Of a stretch of DNA of 64,000 nt, positions 51,966-60,958 are shown one piece after another. Origin of the DNA: Aestuariivivens marinum (GTDB lineage Bacteria; Bacteroidota; Bacteroidia; Flavobacteriales; Flavobacteriaceae). Position 1 is the first letter of the stretch. Each line of letters opens with the position of its first letter. The position numbers and the translations under genes are program-made. The notes under the pieces were generated by a model. It was not told the DNA's origin, searched no databases, and saw only the letters and a list, made by a program, of their open reading frames with translations. Location: assembly GCF_022662175.1 (NCBI RefSeq), contig NZ_JAKMCR010000001.1, positions 434,001 through 498,000 on the forward strand, written 5' to 3'.

Positions 51966-53464
51966 TGATTTGTTGGAATTTTTAAAGTTGAAGGACTTAT
52001 TCCATGTGTTCCGTCTCCTAATTCAGTTGTATTTGGATTATCCAAAAAATTAGGATCCGAGTAGTTAATTGGAGATAAATATAATAAATCTCCATTTGTT
52101 ACTGCTTGATAAATTAAATTTGAAATCGTCTGATTACTAGCGCTTCGATTTTCGCTCCCAATAACTAAACCATATTCATTATTAAACAAGTCCATTTCCT
52201 TTTCTAATATCCATCTTGTCGGGACTTCGCTCTCATGTGCGTCTGCTAGATCTCCAGAAACACTCACACCAACATAATGTGAATTTATTGCTTGAAAAAA
52301 TGCATGTCTGAAGGCATCAGACTTATCATTTAACCCATTAACTCCAAACCTAACAACTGTCTCTGTTTCTGCAATTGTTCTATTTTTAAAAATTCTATAT
52401 GCCTTAAATGGATGATTTTTTATGATGTCCTTTTCTTGAGCATTGAGTTGATTCATCCATACATCATATGGATCTTGAGTAAACACATCTAACAAAAATA
52501 AAGCTGTAAAATCATTTGACTTTATAGCATCAATCACATCATTAGCAAACCTAATCGCTTCAATGGTATTTTCTTCGCCTCCGTTATCTATCTTATCTTG
52601 TCTAAGAAATCTATCTATATCCCCAAATAATCTATAATTTCTATATAAAAAATCCACTTCATCATCATTTAACCTTAATGTTTGCACCATTTTCTCCAAA
52701 GCCTCAAGCTTGTCTATGGTCTCCTGTGGCAACTCTGGCACTGTAGCTGTGCCTCCACCACCGCCACTAGTATCTCCAGTATTATACGGGTCATATATTG
52801 TATGAAAACCACTGTCTTCAACGCCCTCTAAATCACTATCTGTCGTACAAAATGTCCAAGTGAAATTGATATACAAAGTATTTCCTCCAACTCGACAAGC
52901 CCCTCCCGGCACATAATCCTCTGGGGAGTGTGGGTTATCCGCATTGCATCTCCAATAATAAAAGACATTATCTATACACAAATATGTATCAACGGTAGAT
53001 TTACTCACTGAACTTGTCTTACTAATAGCATCCAATGTAAATATTTCGCTATCCAGCATTTTAATATACCCATTATAGGGCTGGCTAGGGTCGTTAAGCC
53101 AGTCTTTATTAGGAATATACCTGACAATTTGTGAGGACACATGGTTAGTTGCTTTATCCAGGGTAAAAATAAAATTGTAAAACTCACTAATTAACTCCGA
53201 TTGGTTATCAATCAACTTAAGTGTAAAATGGGTTGATTCTTCAAGGTCTATCATGAGGACCTCATCTGTAAGTAACTCATACCTGTCATCGTCTGTAGCT
53301 TTAGTTGAAGTTTGTGATTTTCCTGTCTTTATATAAGATTCGCTTTTTGAAAAGGCCTTGGTAGAACCAATTCTATTTTGTAATTCGTCAAAGCTTATAT
53401 GTTCCATCCTTATATTGCCCTGGCTCTCCTGCTTAAAATTACGTTCCCTATCACAGTTCACCAA
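51962..53464 (-). CDS. probable surface lipoprotein with C-terminal toxin-like domain, start controlled by repeat number
   Basis: The longest start-bounded frame begins at TTG 53464 (500 residues), but the open frame continues upstream without a start codon as LKLLILAILCFPLVNC. That is a clear lipoprotein signal, so the TTG is unlikely to be the true start. An ATG at 53558 lies across a six-copy heptamer and is out of frame by one base. The protein has an N-terminal beta-rich part, a Gly-rich linker (SGGGGGTATVPELP) and a helical C-terminal domain with KSDAFRHAFFQAIN, DAHESEVPTR and KEMDLFNNEYG. This His/Asp pattern resembles DUF6973 domains, found at the ends of secreted proteins. As sequenced it looks switched off. 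Confidence 0.75.
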   Translation of the reverse strand: MVNCDRERNFKQESQGNIRMEHISFDELQNRIGSTKAFSKSESYIKTGKSQTSTKATDDDRYELLTDEVLMIDLEESTHFTLKLIDNQSELISEFYNFIFTLDKATNHVSSQIVRYIPNKDWLNDPSQPYNGYIKMLDSEIFTLDAISKTSSVSKSTVDTYLCIDNVFYYWRCNADNPHSPEDYVPGGACRVGGNTLYINFTWTFCTTDSDLEGVEDSGFHTIYDPYNTGDTSGGGGGTATVPELPQETIDKLEALEKMVQTLRLNDDEVDFLYRNYRLFGDIDRFLRQDKIDNGGEENTIEAIRFANDVIDAIKSNDFTALFLLDVFTQDPYDVWMNQLNAQEKDIIKNHPFKAYRIFKNRTIAETETVVRFGVNGLNDKSDAFRHAFFQAINSHYVGVSVSGDLADAHESEVPTRWILEKEMDLFNNEYGLVIGSENRSASNQTISNLIYQAVTNGDLLYLSPINYSDPNFLDNPNTTELGDGTHGISPSTLKIPTNQ

Positions 53465-53501
53465 AGGAAAACATAAAATTGCTAATATTAAAAGCTTAAG
53501 C

Positions 53502-53543
53502 CTGAGGTCTGAGGTCTGAGGTCTGAGGTCTGAGGTCTGAGGT
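53502..53543. repeat. heptanucleotide tandem repeat, six copies
   Basis: Six exact copies of CTGAGGT on the plus strand (ACCTCAG on the minus) cover 42 bp. Seven is not a multiple of three, so each gain or loss shifts the reading frame. The tract stands between an ATG (53558-53556, minus) and the lipoprotein signal of the following gene. In the six-copy state the ATG frame stops after 20 codons at 53498-53496. With five copies it runs on through the lipobox and the whole gene. Confidence 0.95.
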
Positions 53544-53558
53544 AAAATTAAATTTCAT

Positions 53559-53845
53559 TTCTGGACGGATTTAAAAATTATGGTTTTGTTCTTCCCAACC
53601 AAAAGATCTGTCAGGAATTATTACCTTTAAATCTATGTCTTTTCCTATACAGTGTAAACAAAACTTCCGTTTTTTTGTGCGTTTTGTCGAAATCTTTAAA
53701 ATTCTGCTGTGGGAAAACCGTAAAAGTTATGTTTTGGACAAAATTCTAGATAAAAATGGCTTAACTCAAAGAGAATTCGTATGCATGAATATAAAACCAA
53801 AAACACTAATTATGGATACTGAAACAAATTAAGCATAAATGTAAG
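53559..53845. other. gap between the repeat-linked gene and ctpA
   Basis: About 290 bp. A 65-codon plus-strand frame here has no signal, motif or promoter and is treated as chance. The minus strand should hold the promoter of the repeat-linked gene; I see only an ATCTTTTG sequence near 53603-53610, which is not a full -7 match. Confidence 0.4.
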
Positions 53846-55435
53846 CTACTCCCCATCACTCAACCTTATCACCTCATCAATCATGATATCGGTTTGGTTA
53901 AATACTTCCTCAAACGCACCATCGCCATAAAGCTGATCTGCTAAAGTGGCCTTAATATACTGCCTTATTTCTTCATAATAGGCAACAAATGTAACCACTG
54001 TGTCCGATCTTAGATTAAGGTAATCTTGAAAAGACGTCACAAGATCGTCACTCACCTTAAAATTATCAATAAAATCCTGTCTTGAAATACCATCATAGAG
54101 ATGCCGGTCTTTTTCCAACTCCTCAAATACAAAGTAACCAATATAGCCGCGACGCATTAAATAATTTAAGGTTCCATTAAATATACCTTTATCTACAGGC
54201 ACAAAAACGTCTGGTATTATGCCGCCGCCGCCATAAACAATCTTACCCTTAGGCGTAACATACTTTAACGAATCAGCGACTTTTATTTTTTCTTGATTCA
54301 ACAGTTCACCGCTATCCAACCGTTCCAAATATTCATCGTAATAATCTTTATGTCCGTTTTTATATGGTCGTTGTATGGAGCGTCCCGTAGGAGTATAGTA
54401 TCTGGACACGGTTAAACGAACTGCACTACCATCGCCCAGATCCATTTCGCGTTGCACCAATCCTTTGCCATAAGAGCGTCGCCCAACAATAAGTCCTTTG
54501 TCATTATCCTGCAATGCTCCAGCGACAATTTCACTTGCTGATGCGGAGTTTTCGTTTATGAGCACATACACTTTACCATTTTCAAAATCACCTTTTTGTG
54601 TGGCATAACTTTTTTCAATATCGCCACGTTTGTTTTTAGTAAAGAGAATGAGTTTGTCATCTTCTAAGAATTCATCGACCATCTTTTCGGCAATGTCAAG
54701 GAACCCTCCGGGATTATCCCGTAAATCCAAAGCAATCTCGGTAGCGCCTACATCTTTTAGTTTTTTTAAAGCTGTTTTGAATTCTTTATAGGTCGTTTCG
54801 GCAAAACGATTAACTTTTATATACCCCAACTTTTCAGTTAACATATAGGCGGCATCCACACTTTTAATAGGTATGACCGATCGCTTTACTGTAAAATCCA
54901 AAAGCTTGGGCTCTCCTTTTCGATACACCTTTAAATGCACCTTAGAGTTGATTGGTCCTTTTAGCTTTTTCACCAAACTATCATCCACCATTCGCTTTCC
55001 AATCAGGGAATCACCATTGGCCATAATAATTCTATCGCCCCCCTTAATACCCGCTTTTTCACTAGGGCCATTCACTACTGGGCGTATTACGGTTATGGTA
55101 TCCCTATAGCTATAAAAACTAACGCCAATACCTACAAAATCACCACGCATTTCTTCAGCAACACGTGCCATATCCCTTTTGGGGATATATACAGAATGAG
55201 GATCCAGATTCTCTAAAATACCATTGACGGTAACATCAACAATGCTATCAGTATTAATCTCATCTACATAGTCGTACTCAATGTAATCGATAAGCCTGTT
55301 GAGTTTATCCTTCTTACTATTGGTAGAGAACAAGCGGTCTGGTGAATCGGTAAAATTTAACTTTCCTCCAATTAGCACTCCCGCTGCAATGGCAACACCT
55401 AAAACCAGGGGTAGATATTTTTTTTTATAGGGCAT
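53846..55435 (-). CDS. S41 family C-terminal processing peptidase
   Basis: A 529-residue periplasmic protease with an N-terminal signal anchor (VLGVAIAAGVLIGGKLNF). A PDZ domain lies near residues 85-170 (GGDRIIMANGDSLIG). The Ser-Lys active site is seen as NENSASASEIVAGALQDND (Ser near 302) and GRRSYGKGLVQ (Lys near 327). It cleaves C-terminal tails of periplasmic proteins. Its ATG overlaps the stop of the deaminase gene by one base (TAATG), so both are coupled. Confidence 0.94.
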   Translation of the reverse strand: MPYKKKYLPLVLGVAIAAGVLIGGKLNFTDSPDRLFSTNSKKDKLNRLIDYIEYDYVDEINTDSIVDVTVNGILENLDPHSVYIPKRDMARVAEEMRGDFVGIGVSFYSYRDTITVIRPVVNGPSEKAGIKGGDRIIMANGDSLIGKRMVDDSLVKKLKGPINSKVHLKVYRKGEPKLLDFTVKRSVIPIKSVDAAYMLTEKLGYIKVNRFAETTYKEFKTALKKLKDVGATEIALDLRDNPGGFLDIAEKMVDEFLEDDKLILFTKNKRGDIEKSYATQKGDFENGKVYVLINENSASASEIVAGALQDNDKGLIVGRRSYGKGLVQREMDLGDGSAVRLTVSRYYTPTGRSIQRPYKNGHKDYYDEYLERLDSGELLNQEKIKVADSLKYVTPKGKIVYGGGGIIPDVFVPVDKGIFNGTLNYLMRRGYIGYFVFEELEKDRHLYDGISRQDFIDNFKVSDDLVTSFQDYLNLRSDTVVTFVAYYEEIRQYIKATLADQLYGDGAFEEVFNQTDIMIDEVIRLSDGE

Positions 55436-55866
55436 TATGTCATTAAATCTTCTATTAATTTTAATTTTATTCCTGCTTTTTCCAAAAAACGCAATCCAGA
55501 ATCGTCTTTGTAAGCTTTGTTATAAACCACTCTAACAATTCCTGCTTGGTGGATTAATTTGCTGCACTCCTTACACGGAGACAAGGTGATATACAAGGTA
55601 GCTCCTTTACAGGATTGTGTAGAGGAGGCCACTTTTAAAATGGCATTTGCCTCGGCATGCAACACATACCATTTGGTATAGCCTTCTTCGTCTTCACAAA
55701 AATTCTCAAAACCTGTAGGCGTTCCATTATAACCATCAGAAATAATCATTCTATCCTTTACAATAAGTGCACCAACCTGCTTGCGGTTACAGTACGAGAG
55801 TTTACCCCATTCCTTGGCCATTTGCAAATAGGCCTTATCATACTTAAGTTGTTTATGTTCTGGCAT
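55435..55866 (-). CDS. dCMP deaminase family protein (ComEB-like)
   Basis: A 143-residue zinc deaminase with ligands VLHAEANAIL (HAE) and TLSPCKECSKLI (PCxxC). The N-terminal block MAKEWGKLSYCNRKQVGALIVKD and the GYNGTPTGFENFCED block are typical of dCMP deaminases, which convert dCMP to dUMP. It is coupled to ctpA by a one-base overlap. The 270-bp region upstream contains a structured element. Confidence 0.9.
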   Translation of the reverse strand: MPEHKQLKYDKAYLQMAKEWGKLSYCNRKQVGALIVKDRMIISDGYNGTPTGFENFCEDEEGYTKWYVLHAEANAILKVASSTQSCKGATLYITLSPCKECSKLIHQAGIVRVVYNKAYKDDSGLRFLEKAGIKLKLIEDLMT

Positions 55867-55892
55867 ACACTGTTTTTAAAAACTTAGGCGTG

Positions 55893-56017
55893 TTGCCCTT
55901 AAAGGCAAACAGGCTTTTTCTATATATTAATTTGGCGGCTTAGGTACTCGAAGCCCCAAACATAAGGATACCGTTGCAATCCTTTACTCAAACCTAATAA
56001 CGAATATAGTGGCTTCG
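55893..56017 (-). ncRNA. candidate structured RNA or leader upstream of comEB-ctpA
   Basis: On the minus strand a 7-bp arm pair CGAAGCC / GGCTTCG (56017-56011 with 55955-55949) encloses a 6-bp hairpin AAGGAT / ATCCTT. A further pair TTAGGT / ACCTAA (55997-55992 with 55945-55940) crosses the first, so the layout is an H-type pseudoknot with an inserted hairpin. A short stem TTGCC / GGCAA follows (55908-55893). The region is less AT-rich than other gaps and has no coding frame. I cannot name a known RNA family. Confidence 0.35.
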
Positions 56018-56137
56018 TATTTTAATTACAACCCTTGTGCGTTAAAGTTTTATGAAAGTTTAACTCGATAATCGAGATTTAATTATTCCAAAGTATGCTT
56101 TAAAATTATTTTCAATCCCAAATACAAATCCATTATC

Positions 56138-56728
56138 CTATTCTAAAAAATCACTGTTAAGTAACATGGGTATTACCAATCCAATAACAACAGCCGAAAT
56201 AACCATGACCCAATCACGTTTAGAAAATCTAAAAATGGTCTGTCCAAGGTATCCTAAAAAGAGCACCATAAACACAATAATAACCTGAGCTAATTCTATA
56301 CCAAGTGCAAATTCTAGAAGTAAAACCAATTTATTGTCTGAATCTCCTAAAAGTATTCGAAATTCACGTGCGAAGCCCAAACCATGAATCAAACCAAAAA
56401 ACAGGGTGGTAAAAAATAAAATACCAATACGTTCTTTTTGTGCTCCTTTCCCTGCAGTAAACACATTATAAACCGCAACGATTAAAATGGTAATAGGAAT
56501 GAGAAACTCCACCAATTGGGCATTGGCATTAACAATACTATAAGCCGCTAATATTAAAGACACTGTATGTCCTAGGGTAAACATTGATACCAATAAAACA
56601 ATACGTTTCCAATCTTTAAACACATAGGGTACTGTTAAGCATATTAAAAAGAGAACATGGTCATAAGCATTAATATCCAGAACATGGTTAACACCGTATT
56701 CTACATTAAACCAAAAGTTTTCAAGCAT
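56138..56728 (-). CDS. HupE/UreJ family membrane protein
   Basis: A 196-residue protein with about six to seven hydrophobic segments. The family signature is visible as INAYDHVLFLICLT (the GxDHxLF-like motif near residue 20) and TLGHTVSLIL, with a later FGLIHGLGFA. HupE/UreJ members are often nickel or cobalt transporters. No urease or hydrogenase gene is near, so the cargo is uncertain. Confidence 0.85.
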   Translation of the reverse strand: MLENFWFNVEYGVNHVLDINAYDHVLFLICLTVPYVFKDWKRIVLLVSMFTLGHTVSLILAAYSIVNANAQLVEFLIPITILIVAVYNVFTAGKGAQKERIGILFFTTLFFGLIHGLGFAREFRILLGDSDNKLVLLLEFALGIELAQVIIVFMVLFLGYLGQTIFRFSKRDWVMVISAVVIGLVIPMLLNSDFLE

Positions 56729-56927
56729 GGCACTATTTTATTTAAGTTGCTAAATATACGATTTTAGATTATAGCTTGGATGGCTTATAAAAAATGGAAA
56801 ACCATAATGGTGGTTTTTCCTCTGTATCCAGTTAATAGTGTTCAGTCACATAGCCTATATTAATTTTAATTTACAACTAAAAATATTCCTATATCTTTGT
56901 AAAACAACATAAAACCCTAAGACCTTT

Positions 56928-57443
56928 ATGAAGCCTATATATCTATTTAGCCTATTTATATTATTTCTTTCCTGTAATCAAAAGGACACTTCAAAAAGTG
57001 ACAATAAAACTGACCAAACCTTTAATAAAACTGTCAATGAAAGTGATCTGTCCAAAATCAATTACACCGAATTTGTGCTAAGTCCAGAAGCACAGAGAGC
57101 AATTGAAAATTGGGTGGAATACAATCAACTACAAGAGCAGGTTGGCTACCTTAAAAAAGGAGATTTAAGTTTCTTTAACGATAATAAAAAAGCCATTGAA
57201 ACACTTCTAAAAGATTTAAACAAAAATATACCAGAAGATTTAAAGGACAATTCCATTTTAGCTAGACTAAAAGTAGTAGAAACCACAATATATAAACTTG
57301 AAAGTTTAGTGCAATTATCCACAACTACCAAACCAGAGCTTATAGAAGGTATTAAAGCTTTTTTAATTTCGATTTCTAATTTAGACCTACAACTCAATGA
57401 AGTTATAGAACTGAGACGATATGAAAATATCCCAAAACCCTAA
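56928..57443 (+). CDS. hypothetical lipoprotein
   Basis: A 171-residue lipoprotein (lipobox FLSCNQ) with a Lys/Asp/Thr-rich spacer and a helical body rich in Leu and Glu (NWVEYNQLQEQVGYLKKGDLS, AIETLLKDLNKNIPEDLKD). No family recognised. TATCTTTG (56892-56899) is a full -7 match, about 28 bp before the ATG. An imperfect inverted repeat GGAAAACCA / TGGTTTTTCC lies upstream (56796-56820) in the gap shared with the divergent hupE. The next gene starts 5 bp later, so they form an operon. Confidence 0.7.
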   Translation: MKPIYLFSLFILFLSCNQKDTSKSDNKTDQTFNKTVNESDLSKINYTEFVLSPEAQRAIENWVEYNQLQEQVGYLKKGDLSFFNDNKKAIETLLKDLNKNIPEDLKDNSILARLKVVETTIYKLESLVQLSTTTKPELIEGIKAFLISISNLDLQLNEVIELRRYENIPKP

Positions 57444-57448
57444 TCCTT

Positions 57449-60400
57449 ATGAAAGCCTCAACCTATATTTTTATCCTGCTATTTATCCTTAATATTCAAG
57501 CACAATACAATCCTGATGCTCCTTGGATGAAAAACTTGAATGCGGCTTCCAAAAGTCAATCTTCAAAATCAAACAACTCTACTTTTAAGGATGTTGTTGA
57601 TGCCTTTAATGACTATTGGACAGACAAAGACCCTTATACAAAAGGTAGTGGATATAAACCCTTCAAGCGTTGGGAAAATTATTGGAAAAACTTTGTGAAA
57701 GATGATGGTGCCCTACCAACGCCTAACGAGTTATGGACTACTTGGATGAGCGTGCAACAAGCCAAGGCTAGCAGCTTAAAAGCTGATTTAAGCAATTGGC
57801 AACCTGTGGGTCCGTTTAGCCATACCAACACCGGGTCATGGAGTTCGGGTCAAGGACGTATTAATGCTATTATAGTAGATCCTAATGATCCAAATACTTA
57901 TTATGCCGGAGCTCCAGCGGGAGGCATTTGGAAATCTATTAACTCAGGTAGCTCTTGGTTACCACTATCGGATAATTTACCCCAAATTGGCGTTTCTGGA
58001 ATTGCTATCGATTATAACGACAGCAACATTATATACATTGCTACAGGAGACGACGATGGTTGGGATACCTATAGTGTTGGTGTTATGAAATCTATAGATG
58101 GTGGAACCACATGGAATAGCACGGGCTTAAATACAAGTGCAGGGCACCCCACTAACATGAACGATATTTACATGCATCCAAACAACTCTAATATATTATG
58201 GGTGGCTACAAACAAAGGCGTCTATAAAACCATTGATGGCGGGGTTAATTGGACCAATACTAACGGTACCCAAAATTTAAACATTAAAGACATTAAGCTA
58301 AAACCTGGGGATCCCGATACCATTTATGCGGTAACATCGGATACTTTCTATGTATCAATAGATGCTGGAGAAACTTTCACCAGTACTGGATTTGGAGCAG
58401 GGTTACCTGCCTCTTCAAGTCGTTTGGTAATTGATGTTACAGCAGACAATACTAATGTAATTTATACATTAAGTGCTTTAGATAATGACTTTCAAGGGCT
58501 TTATAAATCTACAGATTCTGGTGTTACTTTTAGCCAGATGGCAGCTAGTACCCCAGGGAATGTAAATCTTTTCGATGACAGTAAGCAAGCTTATTACGAC
58601 ATGGCTTTTGCAGTCTCTAACACGAATGAGAATGAAATTTATGTCGGGGTTTTAAACATCTGGAAATCTATTAATGGCGGTGCTAGTTTTACAAAGGTAA
58701 ACGAATGGTTTCAACCCGCCTCGGCATCATATTCTCATGCAGACATACATTTGTTGCGCTTTTATGATGGCGTACTTTTTGCGGGAACCGATGGCGGATT
58801 CTATAAAACCACAGATGGAGGCACAAATTTTATGGACTTAACTGATGGTATGCAAATCGGGCAATTTTACAGATTGAGTGTTTCCAAAGAAAGCTCAAAC
58901 AAAATGGTAGGTGGTTTACAGGACAATGGAGGTTATGCTTTAAATAATAGCTACTGGCAAGTATATTATGGTGCCGATGGTATGGATACGGCTATCAACC
59001 ATAATAATTCTGATACTATATATGGCTTTATTCAATACGGGAGCAATTTATACATCTCAAACTCTGCTGGTGCCAGCAATGACGCTTATGTCCCTGCTCC
59101 TGTTGATGAAACTGGGGAGAACGATAGTGGAGGTAATTGGGTAACGCCTTTATCCATGAATAGGGATGGTGAATTATATGCTGGTTATTCTAGCCTTTAT
59201 AAACTTTGTGGCACCGAATGGAAAACCATATCGCCTTCTTTTGGAAACAATGTTAACATTGATTTTTTAGAAATTGATGAAATTGAACCAAACAACATTT
59301 ATGTCGCCATTGATAATACGCTAAGAAAAAGTACCGATAAAGGAGCTTCCTTTATTACAATTAATAATACATTCTCTTCAAACATTACATCAATTGAAGT
59401 TAACAATAACAACAGTAATATTGTTTACGTTACTACAGCTGGTTATACGGGCAAGGTCTACAAATCGATTGATGGGGGCTCTAATTTTAACGATATTACA
59501 GGAAGCCTTCCCAATGTAACAAAAAACATCATTAAACATCAAAAACTACATAGTGATGAGCCATTGTTTTTAGGCACTAGCTTGGGCGTTTATAGATATG
59601 ATGATACTACAGGAGTTTGGGAACCCTTTGGAAACAGTTTACCCAATGTATCGGTAAGTGATTTGGAAATTAATTTAAACGATGACAATATTTCTGCTGC
59701 TACTTATGGTAGGGGCATTTGGAAATCCGATATTCCTACGGAAACACTTCAAGATGAAATTAGCTTAGAAGACATACAAGGCATTGATGAGCAGATTGTA
59801 TGCGGTAATCTTAATTCAGTTAAGGCATTAGTAAAAAACAGGGGGACAAATGTTATAAATTCGGTAACCCTTAATTATACCTTAAATGGCAGTCCTAACC
59901 AAACCATTTGGAATGGTTCTTTAGCGTCTGGAAACACACAATTAATAGACATCCCCTCTTTGTCTGTACATGGAAGTAGCCTACAGGAGTTAAGTATAAA
60001 TGCAACAATTATTAATGATACTTTTTCTGAAAATAATGATTTAATGGCTACATTTTATGGCAATACATCGGGAACCATAAACACAGTTAATACTTTTGAA
60101 GCCCCAGCTGACGAATTAATCAACTTTAACGCCATGAGCAACTGCGATAGTAGTAGTGGCTATTGGGAACGCGGTGTTGCAACTGGAAGTGTTTTGAATA
60201 CTGAAGCCTCTAACAATAATGTTTATGGAACGAACCTAAATGGTAATTATGAGAATAATATAAAAAGTTATTTGGTTAGCAATTGCTATGATTTATCAAT
60301 ATTGAGCAGTCCCATGTTTAAGTTTAAAATGGCTTTCGATTTAGAGGAAGATTGGGACATCCTATATGTGGAATATTCAACTGATGCTGGGTTGAATTGG

Positions 60401-60904
60401 ACCGTTATGGGAACTGCAAATGATTTAAACTGGTATAATAGCAATACTACCCCTGGAAGCAATTGCTTTAATTGCCCAGGAGCACAATGGACAGGTACCG
60501 ATGCTACTTTACAAGAGTACAGTTACGATTTAACGGCCTTAAACGGTGAGACCAATATTGTGTTTCGGTTTGTATTCCATTCCGATCAATATACAGTCAA
60601 TGAAGGCGTTATTATAGATGATTTTAGTATAGAAGGCGCGCTTAATGTATCTCATTTTGCTCCTGAAGTATTTAGAATTTATCCTAATCCATCCAAACAG
60701 GTTTTCAATATTCAATCCAAAAGCTTTTCTACTTTCAACTTCAATATAACCGATATTACAGGAAAAATTATCTTGCGTAAACATCATATTCAGCTTAAAA
60801 ACAATATTCATCAACTGGATATGAATGGATATGCTCCAGGCATATACTTTATAAATATAATTACTGAATCTGGAAAATCAACTAAAAAACTTATTCTTAG
60901 ATAA
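57449..60904 (+). CDS. T9SS-secreted Asp-box (BNR/sortilin-like) beta-propeller protein
   Basis: A 1151-residue secreted protein with a signal peptide ending near NIQAQYN. From about residue 110 to 760 it is a beta-propeller with many Asp-boxes: SIDGGTTWNS, TIDGGVNWTN, SIDAGETFTS, STDSGVTFSQ, SINGGASFTK, TTDGGTNFMD, SIDGGSNFND. A beta-sandwich region (about 780-1065) follows. The last ~80 residues are a type A T9SS sorting domain (FRIYPNPSKQVFNIQ, TDITGKIILR, APGIYFINI). It is exported and attached or released at the cell surface. The substrate is unknown; a lipoprotein gene precedes it by 5 bp. Confidence 0.92.
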   Translation: MKASTYIFILLFILNIQAQYNPDAPWMKNLNAASKSQSSKSNNSTFKDVVDAFNDYWTDKDPYTKGSGYKPFKRWENYWKNFVKDDGALPTPNELWTTWMSVQQAKASSLKADLSNWQPVGPFSHTNTGSWSSGQGRINAIIVDPNDPNTYYAGAPAGGIWKSINSGSSWLPLSDNLPQIGVSGIAIDYNDSNIIYIATGDDDGWDTYSVGVMKSIDGGTTWNSTGLNTSAGHPTNMNDIYMHPNNSNILWVATNKGVYKTIDGGVNWTNTNGTQNLNIKDIKLKPGDPDTIYAVTSDTFYVSIDAGETFTSTGFGAGLPASSSRLVIDVTADNTNVIYTLSALDNDFQGLYKSTDSGVTFSQMAASTPGNVNLFDDSKQAYYDMAFAVSNTNENEIYVGVLNIWKSINGGASFTKVNEWFQPASASYSHADIHLLRFYDGVLFAGTDGGFYKTTDGGTNFMDLTDGMQIGQFYRLSVSKESSNKMVGGLQDNGGYALNNSYWQVYYGADGMDTAINHNNSDTIYGFIQYGSNLYISNSAGASNDAYVPAPVDETGENDSGGNWVTPLSMNRDGELYAGYSSLYKLCGTEWKTISPSFGNNVNIDFLEIDEIEPNNIYVAIDNTLRKSTDKGASFITINNTFSSNITSIEVNNNNSNIVYVTTAGYTGKVYKSIDGGSNFNDITGSLPNVTKNIIKHQKLHSDEPLFLGTSLGVYRYDDTTGVWEPFGNSLPNVSVSDLEINLNDDNISAATYGRGIWKSDIPTETLQDEISLEDIQGIDEQIVCGNLNSVKALVKNRGTNVINSVTLNYTLNGSPNQTIWNGSLASGNTQLIDIPSLSVHGSSLQELSINATIINDTFSENNDLMATFYGNTSGTINTVNTFEAPADELINFNAMSNCDSSSGYWERGVATGSVLNTEASNNNVYGTNLNGNYENNIKSYLVSNCYDLSILSSPMFKFKMAFDLEEDWDILYVEYSTDAGLNWTVMGTANDLNWYNSNTTPGSNCFNCPGAQWTGTDATLQEYSYDLTALNGETNIVFRFVFHSDQYTVNEGVIIDDFSIEGALNVSHFAPEVFRIYPNPSKQVFNIQSKSFSTFNFNITDITGKIILRKHHIQLKNNIHQLDMNGYAPGIYFINIITESGKSTKKLILR

Positions 60905-60909
60905 CAAAA

Positions 60910-60933
60910 AAGGGTTTGTTAAACAAAACCCTT
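60910..60933. terminator. terminator after the T9SS-secreted protein
   Basis: An 8-bp stem AAGGGTTT / AAACCCTT with the interior GTT-AAA-C is followed by an AT-rich tail. It lies between two convergent genes. Confidence 0.65.
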
Positions 60934-60958
60934 GATATGATATATTAAGCAACTAAAA

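Noticed and set aside
53502-53543. CRISPR array
   Set aside because: The units are 7 bp and directly adjacent, with no spacers, so it is a simple tandem repeat.
53635-53832. 65-codon plus-strand frame between the repeat and ctpA
   Set aside because: It has no signal, motif, promoter or neighbour that would support it, and its composition looks like random AT-rich sequence.
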